Part shown: positions 30,551 to 51,034 of the stretch, piece by piece | Numbering within the stretch: position 1 is the first letter of the stretch | Layout of the letters: each line of letters opens with the position of its first letter | Origin: Amoebidium appalachense | Taxonomy: Eukaryota > Ichthyosporea | Reading direction: 5' to 3' | Length of the DNA stretch: 64,000 bases | Assembly (NCBI GenBank): GCA_963693365.1 | Contig: CAVNZM010000009.1 | Location: forward strand, 4,092,001 to 4,156,000 | Notes under the pieces: model-generated | The model's input: the letters and a program-made list of their open reading frames with translations, nothing else | Database searches by the model: none | What the model was told of the DNA's origin: nothing | Made by a program: the position numbers and the translations under genes

Positions 30551-31298
30551 ATCGGTGTATGCGAGTGTGTGTGCGCACGGAGGGGGGGGGGGGGGGGGGG
30601 GGGGACGATTTGTGCGTGTGTGCGTGTGTTCGTGTGTGTGTGTATTTGTGTGTGTGTGGGTAGGTAGGTGTTTGCATGTGCGTACAGGCACTCACACACG
30701 GAAGAGAGGAGATGATCTGTGTCAATGCGCGTGCGTGGATATGTTAATGTGTGTGTGTGTGTGTGTGTGGTGGTGGTGTTGGGTGGGTGGGCAGATGGGG
30801 TGGGGTGGGGGAGGGGGGGGGGGTAAGAGAGAGAGAGAGAGAGAGAAGGGGGGGGGGGGGGGGGGGGGCATGTAGGCAGTAGAGAAAAAGTATGTGTGTT
30901 GGTGCTTGTGTCTTGTTTGGTGTGGGATAGTAGGTGAGGGAACAGGCTCATACTGAGGGGAGGGGGGTAGGGCAGGAAGGGGGGGGGGAGGTAGGGCAGG
31001 AAGGGGGGGGGGGGGAGGTAGGGCAGGAAGGGGGGGGGGGGGAGGTAGGGCAGGAAGGGGGGGGGGGGGAGGTAGGGCAGGAAGGGGGGGGGGGGGGAGG
31101 TAGGGCAGGAAGGGGGGGGGGGGGGGGGGGGGGTGAGGTTGTATGCATCAGTGGGTGGCCAACATGGAAGCAAAGGCATCGATCGAAACCCCAGAAAGAG
31201 AAAAAAGGAAAATGGGAAATAAGAACATGCAGGCAGAAGATACTTGAACACAGCCCATCATCGAGGGGCGGGGCGGGGCGGGGCGGGGCGGGGCGGGG

Positions 31299-31344
<46 letters not shown>

Positions 31345-32187
31345 GGGGAGTGGGTGGATGGGTGGATGGGTGGATGGGTGGGTGGGTGGGTGGGGTGGGG
31401 GGGGGGGGGGGGAGGGGAGGGGGGGGGGGGGGGGGGGAGGGGGGGAGGAGGGGAAGGATGGGATATAAGGATGGAGGGGTCGGGCAAGGGTTGCCGGGGG
31501 GGTGGGGTGGGGGGATTCGGGAGATAACAACGGATAAAGATCCAACAGAGATGTGCCGATATGAAAGATAGAGGGGGTACACACCTTTGCTAGGTCCAGA
31601 CTTAGGCGCATGGACTCCTTCTTTCCAAGAAAGGCAAAAAGACCGTTTCTGAGGGGGTGGTGCATGAGCCGGTGTCGGTAGCACAGCGATCACTTAGGGA
31701 TGATTATAGTGAGCATGGAATTTAGCATCACTTGATTACTTGCTTGCACATGGCATTTGAATTTATCTACTTTATATAGAAATCACTAAATGATTTGAGT
31801 AGCGTATAATATTACAACATCCCACCTCATTCCACTTGATTTTTTATGGTGTATTGCATCATAGCATAACATCACTAACTTGGTTGTTTTGGCATGTGAC
31901 ATTATAATACAACCTCACTACGTAACTTTTATGGTGTAAGGCACCATGCTTTAATATCACAAAATCGCCTGTATGGTGTATGACATCACATAAGCTGTCC
32001 AAGTGTTAGCACAATAGGGAACAAGAAGGAATGTGGATGTGCCGGGGCCGGAGACAATGATTTTATTTGTGTGCATATATACACCAATATTGTTTGCAGA
32101 AGGTTGATAGACGAAAAAGGAAGGTTGGTACGGTGGAATGGCCAGGGAAACGAAAAGGGGAGGCCACACGGAAAGAGGTGTGTGTGT

Positions 32188-32218
<31 letters not shown>

Positions 32219-32333
32219 GGGGGGGGGGGGAGGGGAGGGAGAAGTAGGGTGGGTTTGTGCTTGTCTTTTAAATGGGGGGGGGGGGGGGGGAAGAAGTACG
32301 CAGGGTGGGTGTCGTGTTTGTGTTTAGGGAGCA

Positions 32334-32369
<36 letters not shown>

Positions 32370-32964
32370 AGAGAGCAGTACCCCACGTTAAAGGACCATA
32401 TGATGTCGGGCCTATGAAGTGACTTATCCAGTTCGCTTAGAACCTCCTGTAAAGTACGAAGGTTGGTTAGACATATAAGTAACATCGGGTGTTGATGTAA
32501 TTGTGGTGCTGAACCATGGGTGCTGGGGCAAATACCAAGAGAAGGGGTGGGTGGGGGGGATTTTCGGATGTGCGATAGGGTGCAAGTTGGTGGTTTTTGG
32601 TGGTGGTGGTGGTGGTGATGGTGGGGGGGGGATTAGGAGAAGGAGGGGATGGAGAAAGGGGGGAAGGGGGTGGGGGTGGGGGTGGGGTGGTGGTGGTGGT
32701 GGCGGTGGTTGGGGGGGGGGAGGGGGGGCACCATGGCAAGGGTACTGGAACCGTGAAAGGTACGAGAGAGAGGGGGGGGGGGGGGGGGGGGCACCATGGC
32801 AAGGGTACTGGAACCGTGAAAGGTACGAGAGAGAGGGGGGGGGGGGGGGGGGGGCACCATGGCAAGGGTACTGGAACCGTGAAAGGTACGAGAGAGAGGG
32901 GGGGGGGGGGGGGGGGGGGGGGGCACCATGGCAAGGGTACTGGAACCGTGAAAGGTACGAGAGA

Positions 32965-33002
<38 letters not shown>

Positions 33003-33872
33003 TGGACATGCCATCAAGATCAAGTGCAGCAGAAGTCTCAGGATAGAAAAGGGAGCGAAGTGTGGGGGAGGAGGGGATCGGGCAGTAAAGCAAAGAGGTG
33101 AAGAGGAAAGGGGCCGGGGGGAGGGGGGAGGGGGGGGGGGGGGGTTGAGGGGAGAGGGGGGAGGCAGGACGAACCTTATGGTGTTCTATCCACTCATCTC
33201 TTGTGTCGTTATCGAGATTATCCCAATGATTCTTCATCTGCACCTGGGGGAGATAAACAAAGAATTAGATATTCGAGCAAGAAAAGGAATTACGGAAGGA
33301 AAACAATACAGTGGTCGATATGTGCATTAAAATACATCAATATGTGTACAAGAAAAGAGTCCTGTGCATACAGAGAGCCGCTCACACATGACAGGCAGCA
33401 AGCGGAAAAAAAAAAGGGGGGGGGGGGGGGGGGGGGAGGGGGGGGGGGGGACAAATATTCCTACTAGTTTTTTTGGTTTTATTAAAAAACTTTTTTTGCG
33501 CGCCACAACTTCCAGCCAAAATCTTCATCTTTGGCTAATCAGTTACACCGGGCACAATTTATTGGTCGATGCGAAGTTTTTTTGAGACTGCGATATTCCT
33601 CTTTTTTTTAGTTCTATAAAATTGAAATGTGGTGTTCCAATAAACCATTGAACAAAACCTATTCTTGAGATGATCCAAAAATCTGGTGTTGATGGAGGTC
33701 ACGAACACAGACACGCACAAACACAGCATGGCACACACAAACACACGAAGACACATACACACTATGGCATACATAAAGTCACCCGAACACGCACAAAAGC
33801 AGGCTTGCACTCACACAGACGTGCACCCACACACGTGCAATTACAAACACGCACATGCGGGCGCACACGCGT

Positions 33873-33929
<57 letters not shown>

Positions 33930-34031
33930 CATGTGAGCATTTGAACACGCGCACATGACAAGCCCCCCCCCCACACACACTATGCGCATAACCCCTAGAG
34001 AACACACACACACAGACACACACACACACAC

Positions 34032-34098
<67 letters not shown>

Positions 34099-34508
34099 GC
34101 ACTCAACACACCTTTACTGGAGTGCCATTTTTCGCGATGCCCTTTTTCCGCCTGTATTCGGGCCTGCATGAGCAAAATCAGATCAGTAAACTTCTGGGGT
34201 GATAATACATCATGACCTTTGTCCATTCACATCTTTTGCATAATTATCGCAATGAAGTAACTGGCCTTTTGATTGGCCAGTTTCTTAAAGTTTGAGTGAT
34301 TTTGACTTGCTTGTTAGCACTACACCTGAAAAAGAAAGAATGATGAAAGTCTTGCAACAGTATCTTTCCAACCAGTTCCAACTGATGGGTATATATATAT
34401 ATATATCTCTAACCACGGGCTACTAGACTGTGTGCGCGTGTAGTGGTTTTTGTCTGTGTGCTTGTGTGCGCGTGTGTGGTGTGTCTGTGTGCATCTGTTT
34501 GTCCGTGT

Positions 34509-34539
<31 letters not shown>

Positions 34540-34755
34540 GGGGATTGGTTACGTTTTCTGCTGAATCCAGTATTCACAAGGGTCACTGGTTATCCGTTTC
34601 TGGGGGAAATTTTTTTTAGGTAAAACGATCACCAAAACTTATAGCCATGCACGCTTGGGTTCACTATCTAAATTGGGGTGTAAGAAAAGGGTGGTGCTAC
34701 AGGGGAGAAAGGCAGAGTGTGACGGCCGCCTTAATTATTCTTTCTAGATGGTCGC

Positions 34756-34817
<62 letters not shown>

Positions 34818-34870
34818 CACGTAGGTGTGGGAATGCAGCACACGAGAAAGATGGCAAAGAATGTGTCTGT

Positions 34871-34906
<36 letters not shown>

Positions 34907-34908
34907 GC

Positions 34909-34953
<45 letters not shown>

Positions 34954-37602
34954 TGCGCCTGCATGTGTGTGCGTGTGTGTGTGTGTGTGTGTCAGGGGGG
35001 GGGAGGAGGGGGGGGGGGGGCTGGGGGGGGGGGTTTGGGAGGAATCTATACACAATGTCGACTTCACACTACCGTGTTTCGAGTCCAATATGCAGGTTGC
35101 TTATATCTGCAAATGAAACACCTAGCAAAATGCATCACAACACCAAACCTTGGGTAGAGGAAGGGGTGGAGGTAGAGGGGGGAAAGGGGGAGGGGGGGGG
35201 GGGGGGGGGGGGGGGGGGCTTTACCACCGGCTTTAGGGGAGGAAGATAGGGCAGTAGCGGGTGCACCAGTGCTGAGTTGCTAGTTTTTGGCTTGGAGGCA
35301 AGACTGAAGCGCATTTGCTCTCTCTCTGCCTCCTTTGTCTTATCTGCCATTTCCCGTTGATTTTTCTTAAATTCTTGCTCTAGTTTCTGAATGTTTTTTT
35401 TTTTTGGACGGGGGGGGAGAGGGGGAGGGGGGGGGGGAAGGGGGGTTTGAAAGAGGGGGGAGGGGGAGGGGAAGGGGGGGGGGGGGGGGGCAGGGAGGGG
35501 AGGGGAGGGGTGTGTGTGTATGCATGAAAATGTGGGGTTATGTGGATGCCTGCATGTGCACATGTGTGTATATGTCTCTGTGGGCACCCGCTTGTAGAAG
35601 AGACATAAAAAGTGTGAACCCCGGGAGTTTGTGTGAGTGTGTGTGTGTTGAAGTGTATGTGTCCGTGTGCATGTCTGTGTGTCGCGCATGCGCGCGCATG
35701 CACGTGGTGTAAACGGAGGAAGAGAAAGGCGCGGGGCCGGAGGGGAGGGGGGGGGGAGGGGGTAAATTGCAGTAGTGTAGTGAGTGGAAAGTCTTAACAT
35801 GAATGATACCTCAATACAGCGCATCCAATAAGGTGGCTGTGCATAAGGTGGGTGCACCAAATATCACAGGAAACACAGATGATTGCATGGATCCCCCCCC
35901 CCCCCCCCCCCCAACCACAGATGATTGCATGGATCCCCCCCCCCCCCCCCCCCCCCCCAACACACACACACACACCACCACCACCACCACCACTACAACC
36001 AACACCGACACACGAACTTACACAGACGCACACCAAAAAAAAGAGAAGAAGAAAAAGGAAGACCACCTTGGTTGCTGCAAACCACTACCACGGGACATAG
36101 ATGCAGGGGGAGACAAACAGCCTCCACCCCCTCCACCCCCCCCCCCCCCCCCCCCCCCCCCAAACATACCCACATACAAGAAACACACACACACACGCAC
36201 ACGCAAGAGCACACACCACCCACTAACTCATTCACCCACCCATCCACTCACACACACACCACCCACCTCCCACACACCCACACATACGCGCGCGCGCAAG
36301 CGACCGCACACACACACACCCACCACTTCACTCACACCTTCCCATACAACAACACAACCACACACCAAGCCACCCCCTTCCCCCTCCCCCAAAACACACA
36401 CACACACACACACATACATGCTATAACCAATGATTGGGGGTGCAGGGCCTGAGACTGACCACCCGCAACCCGCCCACATTTCGTGACAATGCATCACCTT
36501 ATAAGCTTCCACATACGGGAATTTCTCATCATCGGAAAGCGTCTTCCACTCCTTTTGCGCTTGCACTAGGCCGAACTTCTTTCCCTGTCGAGGGAAAAAG
36601 ACACATCAAGCTCACTCAGTCAACTCTATCCGACCAACTAAGGGAGGAAAGGTCGCGTGAGACATGGTGCAAAGGCCCTCCGGGGGCGTGGGGTGGGGGT
36701 GGGGGGGGGGGGGGGGGGAGGGGGGAGAGGGGGGGGGGGGATGGAGGGAGGGGGAGGGGGTGGGGTGGAGGGGCAGGTGGGGGGAGGGGGGAGGGGGGGG
36801 GGGGGGGGGGGGGGGGACGATGAGTGCTAGTGCAATACCACAGTCATCATTAATTCACTTTGTATATGTGTCGAGGCCAAATTGGAAGATGGAGGTTCGG
36901 GGCGGTTTGTGTGTGTGGGTTGAAGGGGGGGGGGGGGGGGGGGGAAGGTTGGTGGTTAAAAATTGGTACACGGTACGAAGTACAACAACCCGATGAGAAA
37001 CACTGTGCAGGACACAAAAGCATTAGCAACAACACACAGTATGCAACACGAGTAGAACCCATCCTCAGGGAGGGCCCAAATCAAAAAGTGCATCTGAACA
37101 TCATGGCCTCCTCACGAAATCCAACTCACACAACAGCATCAACTGAACCTGGGAGACGGAGGGGGAGGAGGAGGGGGGGGGGGGGGGGGAGGGGGGGGAG
37201 GAGGGGGGGGGGGGGGAGGGGGGAGGTGAGAGGAAGATATCATGAAGGTGACTGGAATTGTTTTATAAAATGAGGAAGGACATTGAGAGGGATGAAGCAC
37301 AGTTTTGCATATGAAAGGGATCGTTTACTTACCGATTCTTTGGACAGTGCGCACATGTCACCATAAAAGAGCTGAAAGGCATTGTGCGGTTTCTTGGGAA
37401 CTGCATTAGAGGAGGAGATTAATTGTTAAAATGTTGTCTGTGGGTGTTTCATCGTGCACGTGTCGTGTGTGTGTGTGCGTGTATCTGTGTGTGTATGTGG
37501 GTCTATCTCTCCTTCTCTCTCTCCCTCCCTCCCCTCCCTCCCTCCCTCCCCCCTCCCTCCCCCCTCCCCCCTTCCTCCCTCCCTCCCTCCATCCCTCTCT
37601 CT

Positions 37603-37633
<31 letters not shown>

Positions 37634-37635
37634 TT

Positions 37636-37696
<61 letters not shown>

Positions 37697-38637
37697 GCTC
37701 TCTCTGTGGGTGTGTGTGCGTGTGTGTGTGTGTGTGTGTGTAGGGGCGAGGGGGAGTGGGGAGGGGGGAGAGAATGACACTTCTCTCCTGATTCGATTCG
37801 CAGGATGTGAAACGGGTATATTATGCAATGCAAAAGAGCTTTGTGCACCTTGACGTAATAGGTAATATTTACACCGGTTTAAAATACTTGATTATCATTC
37901 AATAACTCCTAAGCAAGATAAATAATAAAAACTAAAAAAAAAAAGTAGAAATATCTGGATACTCATATTAAGAGGAACATTGAAACACATTGGCATCTCA
38001 AAGAATACTTTGCACACATTCACTTCACGCATGCAATCAGTGTGTGAAGCATTTCATGCAACAAGTACTTTACTCACTCTGAGCCAGACGGGAAGGCGGT
38101 GGTTTTAGCACCACCTCGGGATAAGCCTCCTTGTAACGGTCGTAGAGCTGGCGGGGGCAAAAGTGTCAATTATAAATTCAAATCCAGCATTAAAATCTTA
38201 TACCGGAGACTACAACAGAGAAACGTACAGGAGCAAAAACCACCCAAAAAAACATATACTCACAGGCACATGGGGATCATTCATCCAACCCCCCCCCCCC
38301 CCCCCCCCCCCCCCCATGACACCACCACCACCACCAACACCACCCTTCCTCTCTCCCACACTCCGCTCCTATACCTGTGTGTGTGTGTGGGGGGGGGGGG
38401 GGGGGGGGGGGGACGGATTTGATAGGAAATCGACTATTTAGACCCTTTTCCTGGGAAAGAGAGATGGAGTCAATGTGACGATTAATCCAAGAACCATGCT
38501 ACATGGTGGACTATAGGCGCGTGAGAGAGGGGAGGCCATTGCATTTATATGTTTATTCTTACTTTCATTTTTTTTTTTTATCTCTTTCAATTTTTTTAAG
38601 GGGGTTTTGTTGTCATCATAATCCCCCCCCCCCCCCC

Positions 38638-38669
<32 letters not shown>

Positions 38670-40806
38670 TTGGGGGGGGGGGGGGGGTCAACATACCAGC
38701 TCGTATTCGTCCACGGTAGCCTTCCACATGTCCTCTGCCCGATTGAGTGCAATCGTGTCGAGGTAGTGCCAGCGATCGTCGATCTCCTTCTTGATCTGCT
38801 TCTTGCTGCTCTGAGGTTCCGCATTCTGCGATTGAAATTTGGCATTTGTTAGCGCTGGTGAGAAAGGAATGAAAAAAGAAAGAAAGAAAGAAAGGGAGAA
38901 GAAAGGTAGAAAAGAAAGAAAGGGAAAGAAGAAGGAAACAGAAAAAGATAAAAGGGTTAGCGGTATAGGCCGTGACATCGGTTGAAAAGGAAACCGGGGG
39001 TGGAAAGAGGGAAGGAGGGAAGGATATGCAAAAGAGGGGAGGCAGCAACGTGGTCAATAACCCATACTTATCAAAGAAATCAAAAAATGAAAAAATAAAA
39101 AATAACTGAAATCAAAAACAGAATCAATACACAACCAGAAACAGAATCAATACACAAACAGAAATCTAACACAAATCAATACAAAAGCAGAAATCCAACA
39201 CAAAGAACGAAACCAAATAAATAACAAACCAAATATTAAAACAAATCAATACAAAAACAGGTATTGAAACAAATAAATACACAAGCATTAACACAAAACA
39301 ATTTACAAATAGAACAAAAAACAAATCAATTTGAAAGGGAAATCAGAAAACAAATCAATGCACAAACGGATATCAAAAAAACAGATCAGTACACATGCAG
39401 AAGTCAAAAACAGATCAACACCCAAACACAAATAAAAAACAAATCAATGCATAACAAAACAAAATTAATCGTGCAGGTAGAAGATACTGCCTGATACTAT
39501 GTGTGTGCGGCACGTGTGCACACAGTATCTGGTAAGACAAGGGGGGGGGGGGAGGGAGGGGGGGCTCAAAATGCGATTAAATTACAAAGTACACAACCAC
39601 AACGGACAACACGATGCAGAGTGAAAACCACACATGAAGAGTATGCATAACAAATCAAAGCCCATCCCAATGGGGCCCCAAGTCATCCTGGAAGAGAGAG
39701 AGGGGGGGAGGGAGAGGAAGCGGGGAGGAGGGGTACGGAGGACTGGGGAGGAGGGGGAATGGGGGAGAGGGGAGGGGGGAGGGGGTGGGGGTGGGGTGGG
39801 GGGGGGGGGGGGGGGGGAGGAGGAGGAGGTACACACCTTTATCAATTCCTCCTGTTGTGTGTTGAACACCTGCTTGGCCGACTTGAAAAGGAAGGGGGGT
39901 GCATCCAAATACCAAAGTGCACGTTTTCTCTCTACACCGGAATCCGAGTCTGAATTTCCGGCATTTCGGCTGTTTTTCACGGAGTGGAAGATATATTCAC
40001 GTGCTATTCCCTCTTCTTCTTCTTCTTCTTCTTCGTTTCGTTCTATGCTATCTCCTTGGTTGCCTATCTCGCCACCTGAATTTCGGAGATGCGCATTTTT
40101 GTCGGCGTGAAAATCGTAGCTATCCTGGATTTCATCCGAGTCTTCCTCGTCTTCGAATCTAACATCATAAATCGAGTTCTTGACTAGCACCACCTGGCCA
40201 GCCGACGAGCCGTTTTCCGGTTTTTCTCCACCGGGATAGCCATCCTCCTCGTCCTGTGTTCGCTTGCCGCTACTCTCTTCTTCTTCGTCGTTTGAGTCTT
40301 CTCCGTTTTCCGTCATCATTTCCCCGTTTTCCGCATTTTGGGATTTTTGTTGGTTGGATGTTGTTTCGCTGCTGCTCAGACTCGGACTGTTTGATTGGCC
40401 AGGCTCTTGCTCTTGTGCTTCGCCCTGCAGGGGAATCAAGTGTCAACGATAAACGACAGAATGCATGCAGTTATCATCAAGGGAACCAAGAGGGGAACAA
40501 GAGGGGGGGGGGGGGGGGGAAGGGGCGTGGGGTGTGGGTGGGTGGGTGGGGGTGCAGGGCAGGATAAGGAGGGGGGGGGGGGGGGGTGGAGGGGGAATGT
40601 GTCTGTGTGTGTGTGGGAGGGGGGGGGGGAGGGGGGGGGGGGAGAGGGGGGATTTCGAGTGTGTGATGTGATGCAAAGTAGAGCACACAATCACTACTCC
40701 CCGTCCACTCCCACTCTTTCCCCTCACTCTGGTATGTCTGTTTTCTTCCTTATCATTGCCCCCCCCCCCTCCCCCCCCCCCCCCCCCAAACAACAACAAC
40801 AACAAA

Positions 40807-40845
<39 letters not shown>

Positions 40846-41080
40846 AAAATCACCTCCTAAATTGACTGCTGCCCAACTCAAGGAAATTCAACACTTTTCC
40901 ATTACAATAATTCTGCAAAAGCCCATTCACACGGTCCCATCTATCCCTACACACCCATTTCTGCTCCTCGTTTCTTCTTCTTCTTCTTCTTGTTCTTCTT
41001 CTTTTTCTTTTTCTTTTTTTTTTCCCCTTTTTTTTTTCGGGGGGGGGGGGAGGGGGGCGGGGAGGGGGAGGGGGGAGGAG

Positions 41081-41112
<32 letters not shown>

Positions 41113-41928
41113 TCATGCGACAGTTTTTTCCAGAGTTTGATCGGACAGCGAACAAAAGAGGGACCAAAGAACAGGTGGTGCGGGTTGAATAAAGGTTTAC
41201 AAAAGAGCTGCAACGTTGTAAGATAGATGAAACAACCATGCATACAAAGACCAAAGCAGGAGCAAAATGAAGAACAAAGTGAAGGAAAACGAAGCAAAAT
41301 ATAGCTAAAATGAAGTGAAATGTAGTAAGATTAAGTTGAGCCAGCAAAGAGGAGAGAAGTGTTGCACAAGGGCGTTAATGAAAGATCTTGGGTCTGATGG
41401 CCACATATGTCTTGTGTGTGCTCGTATGTGCACGTATGGAAGCGTGAATGTGTAACTAGAAATCACGCTGATGTGTGCTTGAATGTTCGTGTGTGCGTGT
41501 CTGTGTATGCGTGAGCTGTGTGTGTCTAAGCACTTTCATGCAGCCCGGTGTGTGTTTGTAACGTGTGTGTGTTAATGTGTTCATTTGTGCTTGCGCGTAA
41601 TTTGGTCGTGTAAACACGTGCGTGTTTGTGCATGCGTGTGTGTGAGCGTGTGTGTGTGTGCGTGAGTGAGTGAGTGAGTGTGTGTGTGTGTAAACACGTG
41701 CGTGTTTGTGCATGCGTGTGTGTGAGCGTGTGTGTGTGTGCGTGAGTGAGTGAGTGAGTGTGTGTGTGTGTGTAAATGCGAGTGTGTGTGTGTGTGTGTG
41801 TGTATGCCTAACCGAAAGACAGTTATTACCTCTATTCCGCCAGCAGAAGCACCCCTTTTCCTCTTTACCATCCAGCCGGCATCCAAGTCCCACGAGTCAT
41901 TCCCCGCACGTGCACGTTTTCCTTCCAT
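30252..41928 (-). CDS. Acidic triple HMG-box nuclear protein (UBF-like arrangement)
   Basis: Probable chromatin or rDNA-type architectural protein. Well supported exons: 41928-41830, 40424-39837, 38825-38697, 38147-38078, 37400-37333, 36584-36498, 35386-35225, 34599-34553, 34163-34112, 33243-33175, 32446-32387, all in phase. Candidate last exons 31648-31585 and 30283-30252 close the frame at about 508 residues but are weaker. The N-terminus is basic (MVKRKRG), then acidic and Ser-rich with an E8 run. HMG box 1 is about 204-290 ([25 protein letters not shown]), box 2 about 297-365 ([33 protein letters not shown]), box 3 about 402-472 ([29 protein letters not shown]). Tandem HMG boxes are typical of UBF, but I cannot assign orthology. 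Confidence 0.8.
30296..30460. repeat. (TG)n then (GGGT)n then G-run
   Basis: TG block, 9-10 GGGT/GGTG units, and a G-run to 30469. Confidence 0.95.
30966..31133. repeat. Six-copy array 'GTAGGGCAGGAAG' plus G-run
   Basis: Six near-identical units, each a 13-bp word followed by 8 to 20 G. Only the G-run length varies. Confidence 0.95.
31720..31985. repeat. Degenerate repeat, motif TATGGTGTA..CATCA
   Basis: 'ttatggtgtattgcatca', 'ttatggtgtaaggcacca' and 'gtatggtgtatgacatca' recur with AT-rich spacers in the 3' part of the HMG gene. Confidence 0.7.
32728..33000. repeat. Four-copy 45-bp minisatellite with G-run ends
   Basis: Units start at 32728, 32791, 32854 and 32923. Each 45-bp unit appears identical, and each is followed by a G-run of about 18, 18, 24 and 31. 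It lies in intron 10 of the HMG gene. Confidence 0.95.
33868..34098. repeat. Two (CA)n microsatellites
   Basis: CA runs at 33868-33926 and 34014-34098. On the HMG gene sense strand the second is a TG run beginning about 10 nt after the 5' splice site at 34111. Confidence 0.95.
34757..34995. repeat. TG/CG-rich microsatellite block
   Basis: TG runs broken by CGCGCG segments, capable of Z-DNA formation, followed by G-runs. Confidence 0.9.
37505..37695. repeat. Polypyrimidine block ending in (CT)n
   Basis: CT/CCT-rich, a C33-class run, then about 33 CT units, followed by TG. In the HMG intron before exon 37400 this is purine-rich on the sense strand. Confidence 0.95.
39080..39470. repeat. A-rich minisatellite, motif near ACAAATCAATACACAAACAG
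   Basis: At least ten imperfect units of about 30 bp combine 'ACAAATCAAT(A/G)CACAAACAG' with 'AAATC(A)AAAAA'. It lies in intron 2 of the HMG gene. Confidence 0.85.
39541..39690 (-). repeat. Short dispersed repeat with poly-C tail, copy E
   Basis: The minus strand contains GGGATGGGCTTTGATT, TTATGCATACTCTTCATGTG and CTCTGCATCGTGTTGTCCG, matching copies at 46145 and 60217, and ends in a C-rich tail. Confidence 0.7.
41611..41769. repeat. Two-copy 80-bp tandem duplication
   Basis: The block from 'aaacacgtgcgtgttt' through '(gtga)4' and the following TG run is repeated almost exactly once. It lies just inside intron 1 of the HMG gene. Confidence 0.9.
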
Positions 41929-42605
41929 CGTCAACTCTTCTTTGCTTGGGGCTCCACTCGGCTTCCCAGTTCACACACTTCTCAAAATTGCTCAAGCGCT
42001 TGGCTTTTCTTGCCTCCTTTGATGTGCCTGCGGTAACCTTCAACCTTACACACTTAGTGCCACGTTAATCCTCTACTGAACTTTGGGTTATGTTAATCCC
42101 TTGAGATCGTGCAGTTTGAACCACGCCTACCGCCTTCACCTCCTTTTCACCATACAACCAACTCCCATACAGAAAACAAAATTAGGCAACTGGGTTTTAC
42201 TTCACTGTGTGTGCTCTGTTGGTGCGTCGGTTCATCTCCAGAAAACGCGTGAACAAAGAAGACAAACACACACACGTACACTCGAGTTGTGCCGCTGCCT
42301 GGTGCATGTGACAGAATGTGCCTGCTTCGCGCCAAAATCCACAGCCGGCCAACCAGCTAACAGCAGTAACCGCGAGCTTAAATCGCTTTAGCTTTGAATA
42401 TTACGAAACAATAAGCAGATCGCATCGTTTGGAATAATCGTAAACAAGGATAGATTCGATCCCGCTGCGATCGCCAGAACTTTTGCTAGATCATGTATGT
42501 GCATGGCCGCTGACCAAGTCAGGCTACTATGACAAACTTGACGGGGCAGCCTGTGATCATGAGCAACCACACCCACTCGTAAAACACGTGATATATGCGT
42601 GGCAC

Positions 42606-42638
<33 letters not shown>

Positions 42639-43390
42639 CGCACATACACAACAGTATTATAGTATTTTGGACAGGAGCGTGGCATACGCTGTAAGGCGAG
42701 GCAGAGACATGGATGGGGAGGAGGATGGTAGCTTGGAGGGGACTAAGACGGTGAGCGGAAAAAGACAACGTTTCGGATCTCAGAGGGATTATGGCGTGAA
42801 GAGAAGGAAAGTCGTCGGAGATCTAGCTCTTCGTTTGAAAAAATGCTGCGGATGATTGGCACGGCGAGAGTTCAGGTGCGTTCCTTGGAATTCTATGCAT
42901 ACGTGTAAGGGACACATGCAAAGTTTACCTACACAAATACCTCCCCCCCCTCCCCCCCCCCCCCTCCCCCCCCCCCCCCTCCCCCCCCCCCCCCCCCCCC
43001 CCCCCCCAAAAAAAAAGAAAGAAAGAAAGAAAAAAAGACCCCCTCCCTTTCCCAACCCTTCCGCACCTCTCCCTAAAAAAAAAAAGAGCAGGAGAATTCA
43101 GGAAATAGGTGCAACATGAACAACCGGTCGATAATTCGGTTGCAGCCAGTAAACGAAGAATACTCTATCTTGGTTTATTGTCGTACTGTGCTCCCGTTTC
43201 CTTCCAGCTTTTCACTGTTTGCCCAAGCACTCATTGACGATGTGTTCTTTTGCGAGTGAATAGACAGGATGTGTTGCATGATGTGTTGGCCCTCGTTCAA
43301 ACCCCCCGCTCGTTCAAACCCCCCTCCCCCCCTCCCCCCCCTCTTTTTTTTTTCCATATCCTGATCAGTGTGGTCCCTACAGGTGGACGT
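41929..43390. promoter_or_regulatory. Divergent upstream region of the HMG and SUMO protease genes
   Basis: 1.46 kb separates the two start codons, which point away from each other, so it should hold both promoters. It includes a CA run (42604-42653), C-runs (42943-43007) and an open stretch at 42706-42884 that ends at a GTGCGT donor and could be a 5' untranslated exon of the protease gene. That gene's first coding exon begins after acceptor CCTACAG (43382). Confidence 0.5.

Positions 43391-51034
<7,644 letters not shown>

Noticed and set aside
32728-33000. Regular repeat-spacer look suggesting a CRISPR array
   Set aside because: The 'spacers' are pure G-runs, the units are tandem, and the DNA is eukaryotic and intronic.
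35800-35850. Possible 27-nt micro-exon (PPYWMRCIE) in the HMG gene
   Set aside because: Skipping it joins AYK directly to KLEQEF and completes HMG box helix 3; inserting it would break the helix.
42595-42855. Open frame MDGEEDGSLEG... upstream of the SUMO protease
   Set aside because: It stops before the next donor, and its other frames do not join in phase to the protease exon; at most it is a 5' untranslated exon.
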